A stretch of DNA of 64,000 bases, taken from contig NZ_UTVH01000091.1 of the NCBI RefSeq assembly GCF_900585905.1, forward strand, positions 1 to 64,000, read 5' to 3'. Below, piece by piece: positions 24,300-33,759 of this stretch. The notes under the pieces are model-generated. The model worked only from the letters and a program-made list of their open reading frames with translations, did no database searches and was not told the DNA's origin. The DNA is from Pseudomonas viridiflava (lineage in GTDB: Bacteria; Pseudomonadota; Gammaproteobacteria; Pseudomonadales; Pseudomonadaceae). Position 1 is the stretch's first letter. Each line of letters starts with the position of its first letter. Made by a program: the position numbers and the translations under genes.

Positions 24300-26552
24300 T
24301 CACATACGCCGCGCGGCGTAACGCTTGAGCATGCTCGGTACATCGAGAATCAGCGCGATGCGACCGTCACCGGTAATGGTGGCGCCCGACATGCCCGGTG
24401 TACCTTGCAGCATCTTGCCCAATGGCTTGATGACCACTTCTTCCTGCCCTACCAATTGATCGACCACAAAGCCGATGCGCTGGGTGCCCACGGAGAGGAT
24501 CACCACATGGCCTTCGCGCTGCTCTTCATGAGCAGCCGAGCTGACCAGCCAGCGCTTGAGGTAGAACAGTGGCAGCGCCTTGTCCCGCACGATCACCACT
24601 TCCTGACCATCGACGACATTGGTGGTCGACAGGTTGAGGTGGAAGATTTCGTTGACGTTGACCAGCGGGAAGGCGAAGGCCTGGTTGCCCAGCATCACCA
24701 TCAGCGTCGGCATGATCGCCAGGGTCAACGGCACCTTGATGACGATCTTGGAGCCCTGGCCCTTGGTCGAGTAGATATTGATCGTGCCGTTGAGCTGGGC
24801 AATCTTGGTTTTCACCACATCCATGCCCACACCACGGCCCGACACGTCGGAAATCTCGGTCTTGGTCGAGAAGCCCGGCGCAAAGATCAGGTTGTAGCAA
24901 TCGGAGTCGCTGAGGCGGTCGGCGGCGTCCTTGTCCATCACCCCGCGCTTGACCGCGATGGCACGCAGGACGTGAGGGTCCATGCCTTTGCCGTCGTCGG
25001 AAATCGACAACAGAATGTGGTCGCCTTCCTGCTCGGCCGAAAGAATCACTTTGCCGCCACGCGGCTTGCCAGAGGCTTCGCGCTCTTCCGGGGTTTCGAC
25101 GCCATGGTCGACCGCGTTGCGCACCAAGTGGACCAGCGGGTCGGCCAGGGCCTCGACCAGGTTCTTGTCGAGGTCGGTTTCTTCACCCACCAGCTCAAGA
25201 ATGATCTCTTTCTTCAACTGGCGAGCCAGATCGCGTACCAGCCGCGGGAAGCGACCGAACACTTTCTTGATCGGCTGCATCCGCGTCTTCATCACTGCGG
25301 TCTGCAGATCGGCAGTCACCACGTCCAGGTTGGACACCGCCTTGGACATGGCTTCATCAGCACTGTTGGCGCCGAGACGGACCAGGCGGTTACGCACCAG
25401 CACCAGTTCGCCGACCATGTTCATGATCTCGTCGAGGCGCGCGGTGTCGACCCGTACGGTCGTTTCCGCTTCCGAAGCCACAGGCTTTTCAGACGGTGGT
25501 GCGGCCGGCTTGGCAGCAGCTGGCGCCGCCGCTTTGGCAGGCGCTGGAGCCGCAGCGGCCGGTTTTGCGGCAACCGGCGCAGCAGCCGGTTTTGCCGCAG
25601 CAGAGGCAGCAGGCGCAGTCTTGGCGGCGACCGGGGCAGCAACGGCAGCGGCTATCTCAGGTTCGAACTTGCCTTTGCCGTGCAACTGGTCGAGCAGGTC
25701 TTCGAATTCGTTGTCGGTGATCTCGTCACCCTTGCCAGCCGCAGGTGCGGCTTTGGCGGCAGCAGGTGCAGGTGCAGGGGCCGGGGCCGGGGCCACGGCG
25801 ACTGCGGCAGACGGGTCGAAAGAACCCTTGCCATGCAGTTGATCGAGCAGCGCTTCGAACTCGTCGTCAGTGATGTCGCCACTGGGCTTGGCCGCAGGCG
25901 CCACTGCCACTGCCACTGCAGCAGGTGCTGCGGCATCGGCCGCGAACTGGCCTTTGCCATGCAACTGATCAAGCAGCGACTCGAATTCGGAATCGGTGAT
26001 TTCGTCAGTTGCCGCTGCACCGATGACCGGTGCGGCCACAGCCGGCTGATCCTTGGTGGAGTTGAGCGAATCCAGCAACTGGTCGAACTCAGTGTCGGTG
26101 ATCTCGTCGGCAGCCACCTCGACCGGCGCGTCTTCGACTTCTGCAACCGCCTCGTCAGCCGACGCCGGTTCCGCAAGACGTGCCAGCGCGGCCAGCAACT
26201 CCGGCGTGGCCGGTGTCACTTCGCTGCGCTCACGCACCTGAGTGAACATGGCGTTGACCGCATCCAGCGCTTCCAGGACTACATCCATCAGTTCCGAATC
26301 AACGCGACGTTCACCCTTGCGCAGGATGTCGAACACGTTCTCGGCGATGTGGCAGCACTCCACCAGCTCATGGAGCTGGAGGAAGCCGGCGCCCCCTTTT
26401 ACAGTGTGAAAACCGCGAAAAATTGCATTGAGCAGGTCTGCGTCATCCGGTCGGCTTTCCAGCTCGACCAACTGCTCAGATAACTGCTCCAGAATTTCGC
26501 CGGCCTCTACCAGAAAATCCTGAAGGATTTCTTCATCGGCGCCGAAGCTCAT
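24300..26552 (-). CDS. cheA: Chemotaxis histidine kinase CheA
   Basis: 750 residues. The Hpt (P1) domain has the phospho-accepting His49 in FRGFHTVKGGAG. Residues about 130-360 form an unusually long Ala/Pro linker that holds four near-identical acidic amphipathic peptides of the form ITDxEFxxLLDQLHGKG at about 149, 183, 225 and 276. A canonical P2 domain is not evident there. Dimerisation (DEIMNMVGELVLVRNRL), HATPase (LVRNAVDHGVETPEER, SDDGKGMD, GRGVGMDVV) and the C-terminal CheW-like domain are complete. It autophosphorylates in receptor arrays and passes phosphate to CheY and CheB. Confidence 0.96.
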   Translation of the reverse strand: MSFGADEEILQDFLVEAGEILEQLSEQLVELESRPDDADLLNAIFRGFHTVKGGAGFLQLHELVECCHIAENVFDILRKGERRVDSELMDVVLEALDAVNAMFTQVRERSEVTPATPELLAALARLAEPASADEAVAEVEDAPVEVAADEITDTEFDQLLDSLNSTKDQPAVAAPVIGAAATDEITDSEFESLLDQLHGKGQFAADAAAPAAVAVAVAPAAKPSGDITDDEFEALLDQLHGKGSFDPSAAVAVAPAPAPAPAPAAAKAAPAAGKGDEITDNEFEDLLDQLHGKGKFEPEIAAAVAAPVAAKTAPAASAAAKPAAAPVAAKPAAAAPAPAKAAAPAAAKPAAPPSEKPVASEAETTVRVDTARLDEIMNMVGELVLVRNRLVRLGANSADEAMSKAVSNLDVVTADLQTAVMKTRMQPIKKVFGRFPRLVRDLARQLKKEIILELVGEETDLDKNLVEALADPLVHLVRNAVDHGVETPEEREASGKPRGGKVILSAEQEGDHILLSISDDGKGMDPHVLRAIAVKRGVMDKDAADRLSDSDCYNLIFAPGFSTKTEISDVSGRGVGMDVVKTKIAQLNGTINIYSTKGQGSKIVIKVPLTLAIMPTLMVMLGNQAFAFPLVNVNEIFHLNLSTTNVVDGQEVVIVRDKALPLFYLKRWLVSSAAHEEQREGHVVILSVGTQRIGFVVDQLVGQEEVVIKPLGKMLQGTPGMSGATITGDGRIALILDVPSMLKRYAARRM

Positions 26553-26585
26553 TGGGGTGCTCCCTAAAATTAACCGTCAACAGAC

Positions 26586-27374
26586 CTAGAAGCCCAGGCT
26601 CGATAGCAGATCGTCTACATCGTCCTGTCCGGACACAACGTCTTCTCGTTTATCGGCATGAATCTGCGGACCTTCACCCTGTTTCAGATGTTTTTCAGGA
26701 TCTTTTTCAGCGCGGATGGAATCGTCGTCGTGTTCGATACCGGCAAAGCGGTCTACGTGGCTGGCCATGAGCACCAGCTTGAGCAGATTGCTTTCAACTT
26801 CGGTGACCAATTGCGTCACGCGCTTGATCACTTGCCCGGTCAGGTCCTGGAAGTCCTGAGCCAGCAGAATGTCGTTGAGATGCCCTGCTACCGTGTGCGT
26901 GTCCTGCTCGCTGCGCGTCAGAAAGCCCTCGACCCGCCGCGCCAGCTCGCGAAACTCTTCAGCGCTGACTTCCCGGCGCATGAAGCGCCCCCAGTCGGCA
27001 CTCAAGGCCTTGGCTTCATCGTTCAGGCCGTGCATCAGCGGCGTACTTTCTTCGACCAGGTCCATGGTGCGGTTGGCTGCCGTTTCGGTCAGCCTCACGA
27101 CGTAAGACAGGCGCTCAGTGGCGTCGGTGATCTGCGAGACTTCTTCAGCCTGCGGCATGTTCGGGTCAATCTGAAAATTGACAATCGCGCTGTGCAGCTC
27201 ACGCGTCAGCTTGCCGATTTCCTGATAGAGACCACGATCGCGCGCTTGATTGAGCTCGTGAATCAGTTGCACAGCGTCGCCGAATCGGCCCTTTTCAAGG
27301 CTTTTTACCAGCTCGTCTGCGTGTTTTTTCAGGGTCGACTCAAACTCGCCCATTGACGTTTCGTTATTGTCCAT
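26586..27374 (-). CDS. cheZ: CheY phosphatase CheZ
   Basis: 262 residues from the ATG at 27374, preceded by GAGG. Long helical hairpin with the catalytic segment LLAQDFQDLTGQVIKRV, in which Asp and Gln of DFQDLTGQ are the catalytic pair. The C-terminal end (DDVDDLLSSLGF) is the helix that captures CheY-P. It is cytoplasmic or polar and resets the motor signal. It follows cheY directly. Confidence 0.94.
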   Translation of the reverse strand: MDNNETSMGEFESTLKKHADELVKSLEKGRFGDAVQLIHELNQARDRGLYQEIGKLTRELHSAIVNFQIDPNMPQAEEVSQITDATERLSYVVRLTETAANRTMDLVEESTPLMHGLNDEAKALSADWGRFMRREVSAEEFRELARRVEGFLTRSEQDTHTVAGHLNDILLAQDFQDLTGQVIKRVTQLVTEVESNLLKLVLMASHVDRFAGIEHDDDSIRAEKDPEKHLKQGEGPQIHADKREDVVSGQDDVDDLLSSLGF

Positions 27375-27393
27375 GTCGCCCTCGCCATCTACA

Positions 27394-27768
27394 TCAGCTA
27401 TTGACGCGCTCAAAGATCTTTTCGATCTTTTCTTTCAGCGCCTGCGCCGTGAACGGCTTGACGACATAACCGTTAACACCGGCCTGAGCCGCTTCAATGA
27501 TCTGGTCGCGTTTGGCTTCAGCAGTCACCATCAACACCGGGAGGTGCTTGAGGCGGTCATCAGCACGTACCTTGCGCAGCAAGTCGATACCGGTCATGCC
27601 AGGCATGTTCCAGTCGGTCACCAGAAAGTCAAAGGAGCCGCTTTCCAGCATCGGCAACGCGGTAAGCCCGTCATCGGCTTCGGACGTGTTGGTGAAGCCC
27701 AGATCACGCAGCAGGTTTTTAATGATCCGCCGCATCGTTGAGAAGTCATCAACGATGAGGATTTTCAT
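27394..27768 (-). CDS. cheY: Chemotaxis response regulator CheY
   Basis: 124 residues from the ATG at 27768. Single receiver domain: acidic pair DD (7-8), phosphorylated Asp52 in VTDWNMPGM, conserved Thr and Lys (MVTAEAKRD, VVKPF). CheY-P binds FliM/FliN to reverse the motor. It starts the cheYZ-A-B-motCD run, about 290 bases after fliA. Confidence 0.96.
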   Translation of the reverse strand: MKILIVDDFSTMRRIIKNLLRDLGFTNTSEADDGLTALPMLESGSFDFLVTDWNMPGMTGIDLLRKVRADDRLKHLPVLMVTAEAKRDQIIEAAQAGVNGYVVKPFTAQALKEKIEKIFERVNS

Positions 27769-28057
27769 GTTCTTGTCCAATTCGACCTCCAAGCAGTCTT
27801 TGACGCGTTCAGCACCTGAACGCGCTGTTCAATCAATACCGGCACAGCTCACGTTGGCTGCACGAAAAACGACGACGGGCCTGGTATGCCAACAACTATG
27901 GAAACCGCACAGCAAATCCACGAGCTGCATGAAAGTTGTCGCTTTCAACAGCCCGTGGACCGAACTTGCGTGGCTCCAGCCTTGTTTACTATTCCCACGT
28001 AACGCCTTGCACAGCCTGCCAACCTGCCCGGGTGCCCCGAAGGCCACCCAAGGCCTG
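27769..28057 (-). promoter_or_regulatory. cheY leader region with a perfect hairpin
   Basis: 289 bases between fliA and cheY with no gene. A perfect 9-bp stem CGCGTTCAG/CTGAACGCG with a 3-base loop lies at 27804-27824, 36 bases before the cheY ATG and outside its Shine-Dalgarno. No sigma-28 or sigma-54 element with a good match was found; the hairpin could be an attenuator for readthrough from fliA or an mRNA-processing site. Confidence 0.5.
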
Positions 28058-28798
28058 TCAACGCGCTCGCCACTCTCCCAAACGCCCTCGTAAACGAGCT
28101 GCGCACTGGCTGTGTAACTGGCTGACTCGCGATTCGCTGACCCCCAGAACTTCACCGATTTCCTTGAGGTTCAACTCTTCGTCGTAGTACAGCGCCAACA
28201 CCAGACGCTCACGCTCCGGCAAATTGGCAATTGCATCTGCCAACGCAGCCTGGAAACGTTCATCTTCCAGATCGCGCGACGGCTCAAGCGAACCGCTTGC
28301 GCCATCCTCATGCAGCCCTTCGTGCTCGCCGTCCTGCAACAGGTCGTCGAAACTGAAGAGGCGACTGCCCAAGGTGTCGTTCAAAATCCCGTAGTAATCA
28401 TCGAGACTCAACTGGAGTTCGGCTGCAACCTCGTGATCTTTAGCGTCGCGACCGGTTTTCGCTTCAATTGAGCGAATTGCGTCACTGACCATGCGCGTAT
28501 TGCGGTGGACCGAGCGTGGCGCCCAGTCGCCCTTGCGCACTTCGTCGAGCATCGCGCCACGAATGCGGATGCCGGCGTAAGTCTCGAAGCTGGCACCCTT
28601 GGTGCTGTCGTATTTGGTCGACACTTCCAGCAAGCCGATCATGCCCGCCTGGATCAAGTCCTCGACCTGCACACTGGCCGGCAATCGCGCCAGCAAGTGG
28701 TAGGCGATACGCTTGACCAGCGGCGCATAGCGTTCAATCAGCTCGTACTGAGAGTTACGGGACGTTTTGCTGTACATCTGATAGCCGCTCGCGGTCAT
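28058..28798 (-). CDS. fliA: Flagellar sigma factor FliA (sigma-28)
   Basis: 246 residues. Region 2 (YELIERYAPLVKRIAYHLLA, VEDLIQAGMIGLLE, ASFETYAGIRIRGAMLDEVR) and region 4 (LPERERLVLALYYDEELNLKEIGEVLGVSE, written here in part only) are complete. It directs late flagellar genes and is held in check by FlgM, which is not in this window. The ATG overlaps the fleN stop (ATGA). Candidate target promoters in this window precede fliC, parP-cheW and hsbA. Confidence 0.96.
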   Translation of the reverse strand: MTASGYQMYSKTSRNSQYELIERYAPLVKRIAYHLLARLPASVQVEDLIQAGMIGLLEVSTKYDSTKGASFETYAGIRIRGAMLDEVRKGDWAPRSVHRNTRMVSDAIRSIEAKTGRDAKDHEVAAELQLSLDDYYGILNDTLGSRLFSFDDLLQDGEHEGLHEDGASGSLEPSRDLEDERFQAALADAIANLPERERLVLALYYDEELNLKEIGEVLGVSESRVSQLHSQCAARLRGRLGEWRAR

Positions 28799-29628
28799 TG
28801 AACTGGCCCTGCGCTTGTCTGATAAACCAGTCGCTCGACAAAGAACTCAAGATGTCCGCGAGGGTTGGCTGGCAACGGCCAGGTATCAACCTTCTGGGCA
28901 ATGGCCTTGAACGCCAGGGAGCATTTGGAGCGTGGGAACGCTTCGTACACGGCGCGCTGTTTCTGCACCGCCTTGCGCACACATTCGTCATACGGCACCG
29001 CCCCTACATACTGCAGGGCGACGTCGAGAAAACGGTCGGTGACCTTGGTCAGCTTGGCAAACAGATTGCGCCCTTCCTGCGGGCTCTGCGCCATGTTGGC
29101 CAGGACACGAAAACGATTCATGCCGTAATCGCGATTGAGCAGTTTGATCAGCGCGTAGGCATCGGTGATGGAGGTCGGCTCATCGCACACCACCAGCAGG
29201 ACTTCCTGCGCCGCGCGAACGAAGCTGACCACTGATTCGCCAATTCCGGCGGCGGTGTCGATGACCAGCACGTCGAGATTGTCGCCAATATCGCTGAATG
29301 CCTGAATCAGCCCGGCGTGCTGCGCCGGGGTCAGGTGCACCATGCTCTGGGTACCCGACGCTGCCGGCACGATGCGAATCCCGCCCGGGCCCTGCAACAG
29401 CACGTCGCGAAGCTCGCAACGGCCTTCGATGACATCGGCCAGGGTGCGTTTGGGGGTCAATCCCAGCAGGACATCGACATTCGCCAGGCCAAGATCGGCA
29501 TCCAGCAACATGACGCGCCGGCCAAGCTCGGCCAAGGCCAGCGAGAGGTTCACTGACACGTTAGTCTTACCGACGCCACCTTTGCCGCCGGTCACCGCGA
29601 TCACCTGTACGGGATGCATGCTGCCCAT
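28795..29628 (-). CDS. fleN: Flagellar number regulator FleN (FlhG)
   Basis: 277 residues. MinD/ParA-type ATPase: GGKGGVGKTNVSVN Walker A, LDADLGLANVDVLLGL, and VIDTAAGI. FleN limits flagella to one or few at the pole by binding and restraining FleQ and by opposing FlhF. It follows flhF after about 115 bases and overlaps fliA. Confidence 0.95.
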   Translation of the reverse strand: MGSMHPVQVIAVTGGKGGVGKTNVSVNLSLALAELGRRVMLLDADLGLANVDVLLGLTPKRTLADVIEGRCELRDVLLQGPGGIRIVPAASGTQSMVHLTPAQHAGLIQAFSDIGDNLDVLVIDTAAGIGESVVSFVRAAQEVLLVVCDEPTSITDAYALIKLLNRDYGMNRFRVLANMAQSPQEGRNLFAKLTKVTDRFLDVALQYVGAVPYDECVRKAVQKQRAVYEAFPRSKCSLAFKAIAQKVDTWPLPANPRGHLEFFVERLVYQTSAGPVQ

Positions 29629-29744
29629 GTTAATTGTTTACCTTGTCTTGCGTAGACCCAAGCCACATTACGGGCTGCACGTTCACTGAAGAACATTGCC
29701 TGGCAGACCATTGATGCAGGTACATTTCAGTAATTAGCTTCACG

Positions 29745-31073
29745 TTAGCCCACCCGCTTGCCAGGGTTGTGATAGAGGTCGGCGAACATGTCCGCCATCG
29801 CCTCTTCGCTCGGCTCGTCCTGCATTTGCACATTGACCGCACGCGTCACCAGCTGGTGTCTGCGCGGAATATGCAGATCGTCAGGAATGCGTGGGCCGTC
29901 CGTGAGGTAGGCCACTGGCAGTTCGTGACTGATCGCCAGGCTGAGCACTTCGCCCAGGCTGGCGGTTTCATCCAGTTTGGTCAGGATGCAGCCGGACAGG
30001 CCACAGCGCTTGTAGCTGTGATACGCCGCCGTCAGCACCTGTTTCTGGCTGGTTGTCGCCAGGACCAGATAATTGCGCGCCTTGATGCCGCGACCGGCCA
30101 GGCTTTCAAGCTGCATGCGCAAGGCCGGATCGCTGGCCTGCAGGCCCGCGGTATCGATCAGCACCACACGCTTGCGCAACAGCGGCTCCAGCGCCTGAGC
30201 CAGGGACTGGCCCGGATCGACGTGGGTCACCGACACATTGAGGATCCGACCCAGCGTCTTGAGCTGCTCCTGAGCGCCAATACGAAAACTGTCCATGCTG
30301 ACCAGGGCAATGTTCTGCGCGCCGTATTTAAGCACATAGCGCGCTGCCAGTTTGGCCAGGGTGGTGGTCTTGCCCATACCCGCAGGCCCGACCATGGCGA
30401 TGACACCGCCCTCTTCCAGCGGCTCGACTTCCGGCACCTGAATCATCCGCGCCAGATGGGCCAGCAGCATGCGCCAGGCCTGACGCGGCTCTTCGATGTC
30501 GGGGATCATGTCCAGCAGGTCACGCGACAGCGGGCCGGAAAGGCCTACGCGCTGCAACCGACGCCAGAGATTGGCCTGTGCCGGGCGGCTGCCCTGCAGT
30601 TGATTCCAGGCCAGCGATCCGAGCTGCACTTCCAGCAACTCGCGCAGGCCGTTCAATTCGAAACGCATCGACTCGTAGGCGCGCTGGCCACCGGCCGGCG
30701 CTGCGGGAGCTGGCTGGGGCTGCACGTAGGGGCGTGGCGGCTCTTCCAGCGTCGGCTCGATGTGCGTGTCAGTATCGCCAAGGGGCAGACCGGCGAACAG
30801 CTGGCGATTGACCGAGCCGTCGCTGTCACTGCGGTTGTTCAATTCAGCCTGAGCGGAAACGATGCGCGACTGAGTCTTGCGCAGTTCATCTTCCAGCTCG
30901 ATGTTGGGAACGCGCGGCGCCAGCGCCGACAGTTTGTAATCCAGCGCAGCAGTCAGCTCGACGCCACCGGCAATCCGCCGGTTGCCGATGATGGCCGCTT
31001 CAGCGCCCAGCTCATCACGTACCAGCTTCATGGCTTGACGCATATCGGCGGCGAAAAATCGCTTAACTTGCAT
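29745..31073 (-). CDS. flhF: Signal recognition-type GTPase FlhF
   Basis: 442 residues. N-terminal basic domain (MQVKRFFAADMRQAMKLVRD), a variable Pro-rich linker (about 100-130), then NG domains with the GTPase P-loop VGPAGMGKTTT (near residue 230), VLIDTAGL and TKLDETASLG. FlhF marks the cell pole for flagellar assembly. It lies 11 bases after flhA. Confidence 0.95.
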   Translation of the reverse strand: MQVKRFFAADMRQAMKLVRDELGAEAAIIGNRRIAGGVELTAALDYKLSALAPRVPNIELEDELRKTQSRIVSAQAELNNRSDSDGSVNRQLFAGLPLGDTDTHIEPTLEEPPRPYVQPQPAPAAPAGGQRAYESMRFELNGLRELLEVQLGSLAWNQLQGSRPAQANLWRRLQRVGLSGPLSRDLLDMIPDIEEPRQAWRMLLAHLARMIQVPEVEPLEEGGVIAMVGPAGMGKTTTLAKLAARYVLKYGAQNIALVSMDSFRIGAQEQLKTLGRILNVSVTHVDPGQSLAQALEPLLRKRVVLIDTAGLQASDPALRMQLESLAGRGIKARNYLVLATTSQKQVLTAAYHSYKRCGLSGCILTKLDETASLGEVLSLAISHELPVAYLTDGPRIPDDLHIPRRHQLVTRAVNVQMQDEPSEEAMADMFADLYHNPGKRVG

Positions 31074-31084
31074 GTCTCACTACC

Positions 31085-33214
31085 TCAGCCGTTAGGCCCG
31101 ACAGTCGCTACGATGGTTACTTGCTTGTTGTCAGGAATTTCCTGATAAGCCAACACGTGCATATTGGGTACTGCCAACCGTCCAAACCTGGACAACATGG
31201 CGCGGACCGGACCCGCTACCAGAAGAATCACCGGCGAACCCTGCATTTCCTGACGCTGGGCGGCTTCGATCAGCGAACGCTGAAGTTTTTCCGCCATGCT
31301 AGGTTCGAGCAGAACGCCTTCTTCCTGACCCTGACCCGCCTTCTGAAGACTATTGAGCAATATCTGTTCCAACCTTGGCTCCAGCGTGATAACTGGCAGC
31401 TCCGGCTCAATGCCTACAATGCTTTGCACGATTGCGCGGCTTAATCCGACCCGTACCGCCGCCACCAGCGCGGCGGTATCTTGACTCCTTGCGGCGTTGT
31501 TGGCGATAGCTTCTGCAATGCTGCGGATATCGCGAACCGGCACCTGTTCGGCCAGCAACGACTGCAGCACCTTGAGCAGCGCCGACAGCGAAAGAATCCC
31601 CGGCACCAGCTCTTCAGCCAGCTTTGGCGAGCTTTTGGCCAGCAATTGCATCAATTGCTGGACTTCTTCGTGGCCGATCAGCTCGTGCGAGTGCTTGTAC
31701 AGAATCTGATTGAGGTGCGTTGCCACCACAGTACTGGCATCCACCACGGTGTAACCCAGGGACTGCGCCTGGCTGCGCTGGCTGATTTCGATCCAGACTG
31801 CTTCCAGGCCAAACGCCGGGTCTCTGGCGGTAATACCGTTGAGGGTGCCGAACACCTGGCCGGGGTTGATCGCCAGTTCGCGATCCGGGTAGATCTCGGC
31901 CTCGGCCAGGGTTACGCCCATGAGCGTCAGGCGATAGGCACTGGGCGCCAGATCAAGGTTGTCGCGGATGTGCACGGTCGGCATGAGAAAGCCCAGCTCC
32001 TGGGAGAGCTTCTTGCGTACACCCTTGATCCGCGCCAGCAACTGCCCACCCTGATTGCGGTCCACCAGCGGGATCAGGCGATAGCCCACTTCCAGGCCGA
32101 TCATGTCGATAGGCGTCACGTCGTCCCAGCCCAACTCCTTGGAGTCCTGAACACGGGTGGGCGAAGGCAGCATTTCCTGCTGGCGCTTGACCTCTTCCAG
32201 CGCCATGACCTTGACCTGATTGTCTTTCTTCCACAGCAGGTAACCGATACCGCACGCCACAAGGCCCAGGCTGATGAAGGAAAAGTGCGGCATGCCCGGC
32301 ACCAGGCCCATCACGATCATGATCGCGCCTGACACACCCAGCGCTTTCCACGAGGTGAACATCTGGCGGTTGATCATCTTGCCCATTTCTTCCGAACCGG
32401 AAGCACGGGTCACCATGATCGCGGCGGCAGTGGACAGCAGCAGGGATGGCAACTGCGCCACCAAACCGTCACCGATGGTCAACAGGGTGTAAATCTTGCC
32501 CGCTTCGGCGAAGGCCATGTTGTGCTGCAGCATGCCTACCAGGATGCCGCCGATGAGGTTGATGAACAGAATCAGCAAACCGGCGATGGCGTCACCGCGA
32601 ACAAACTTGCTGGCACCGTCCATGGAACCGTAGAACTCGGCTTCCTGGGCGACTTCCAGACGACGGCGCTTGGCTTCGGGCTGATCGATCAAACCGGCAT
32701 TGAGGTCGGCGTCGATGGCCATCTGTTTACCGGGCATGGCATCCAGGGTGAAACGCGCGCTCACCTCGGAGATCCGCCCGGCACCCTTGGTGATTACCAC
32801 GAAGTTAATGATCATGAGGATGGCGAAGACGACGATACCGACGACATAGTTGCCGCCGATCACCACCTCACCGAAGGCCTGGATCACTTTACCGGCGGCG
32901 GCGTGTCCGTCCTGACCGTGGAGCATGACCACGCGGGTCGAAGCGACGTTGAGCGCCAGGCGCAGCAGCGTGGCGACCAGCAGAATGGTGGGGAACACAG
33001 AAAAGTCCAGCGGCCGCAATGCGTATACGCAGACCAGCAGGACGACAATGGATAACGCAATGTTGAACGTGAAAAAGACGTCCAGAAGAAACGGCGGAAT
33101 TGGCAACATCATCATTGCCAGCATGACCAGCAATAGCAGTGGAACGCCCAGCTGACCACGACCCAGGCCAGCCAGATTGCTGCGTGCGCTACTGATTAAT
33201 TGAGACCGTTCCAA
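31085..33214 (-). CDS. flhA: Flagellar export gate protein FlhA
   Basis: 709 residues. Eight N-terminal membrane helices (to about 330) include the family signature around RISEVSARFTLDAMPGKQMA. The cytoplasmic C-terminal domain (about 360-709) forms the nonameric ring that docks chaperone-substrate complexes. Length and sequence are full. The sigma-54 element at 33276-33290 should drive flhA-flhF-fleN-fliA. Confidence 0.97.
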   Translation of the reverse strand: MERSQLISSARSNLAGLGRGQLGVPLLLLVMLAMMMLPIPPFLLDVFFTFNIALSIVVLLVCVYALRPLDFSVFPTILLVATLLRLALNVASTRVVMLHGQDGHAAAGKVIQAFGEVVIGGNYVVGIVVFAILMIINFVVITKGAGRISEVSARFTLDAMPGKQMAIDADLNAGLIDQPEAKRRRLEVAQEAEFYGSMDGASKFVRGDAIAGLLILFINLIGGILVGMLQHNMAFAEAGKIYTLLTIGDGLVAQLPSLLLSTAAAIMVTRASGSEEMGKMINRQMFTSWKALGVSGAIMIVMGLVPGMPHFSFISLGLVACGIGYLLWKKDNQVKVMALEEVKRQQEMLPSPTRVQDSKELGWDDVTPIDMIGLEVGYRLIPLVDRNQGGQLLARIKGVRKKLSQELGFLMPTVHIRDNLDLAPSAYRLTLMGVTLAEAEIYPDRELAINPGQVFGTLNGITARDPAFGLEAVWIEISQRSQAQSLGYTVVDASTVVATHLNQILYKHSHELIGHEEVQQLMQLLAKSSPKLAEELVPGILSLSALLKVLQSLLAEQVPVRDIRSIAEAIANNAARSQDTAALVAAVRVGLSRAIVQSIVGIEPELPVITLEPRLEQILLNSLQKAGQGQEEGVLLEPSMAEKLQRSLIEAAQRQEMQGSPVILLVAGPVRAMLSRFGRLAVPNMHVLAYQEIPDNKQVTIVATVGPNG

Positions 33215-33275
33215 AGATTATCCACCCGCGCTAAATCAAAACTTTGACGCCAGAGGCGTTATGCAATGACCTATT

Positions 33276-33290
33276 GCAAGAAGCTTTCCA
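33276..33290 (-). promoter_or_regulatory. Sigma-54 promoter of flhA
   Basis: Minus-strand TGGAAA, five bases, TTGC, so GG and GC are 10 bases apart as required. It lies 62 bases before the flhA ATG, close to the distance seen for fliE. The -24 box is less perfect than the others in the window. Confidence 0.7.
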
Positions 33291-33593
33291 ACTGTTGAAT
33301 GGGGGATGAAATAGGGGGTGGGGTCTGTAGGAAGGGGCTGCTTGCTCTTTTTGGGGGGGGATTTGGCCTGGAATCGTGTCCATTGCGACATAAATCGAGC
33401 GCAGTCAACAACATCGTGGCGCTGGCACGCTTGGTTACGTCCTGACGCTCGTTTGGCGGTGTTCTCTCGGACGATGCAAAGATCCAGAGCTCAAAAGCAG
33501 CGGGAGACCGCGTTAGCGATCTGGCTGACGCACGGCCATCGCAGCTGTCGTAACCTCCGGCGGCTCCTACGGATATTTGTGCATCACCCAAAT

Positions 33594-33665
33594 TTTGTAG
33601 GAGCGAACTTGTTCGCGAGACGTGCTGGCTGACACATCGCCTCGCTAACAAGTTAGCTCCTACAG
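33594..33665. repeat. Inverted REP doublet (BIME-like)
   Basis: Arms GTAGGAGCGAACTTGTTCGC (from 33597) and GCTAACAAGTTAGCTCCTAC (to 33663) are inverted and about 20 bases apart. The GTAGGAGC end is the usual pseudomonad REP terminus. Confidence 0.75.
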
Positions 33666-33759
33666 AAATGCGTATACCGACCAAATCAGCAGACGGAGCG
33701 CTTTTGCTCTTGATCTTGAGCGCCCCATCAAACCACGCAGGCCGGAATTCGACGTTGAT

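Noticed and set aside
24405..26483. 692-codon plus-strand open frame opposite cheA
   Set aside because: Antisense to an intact CheA with all catalytic motifs; composition rich in His/Arg/Gln.
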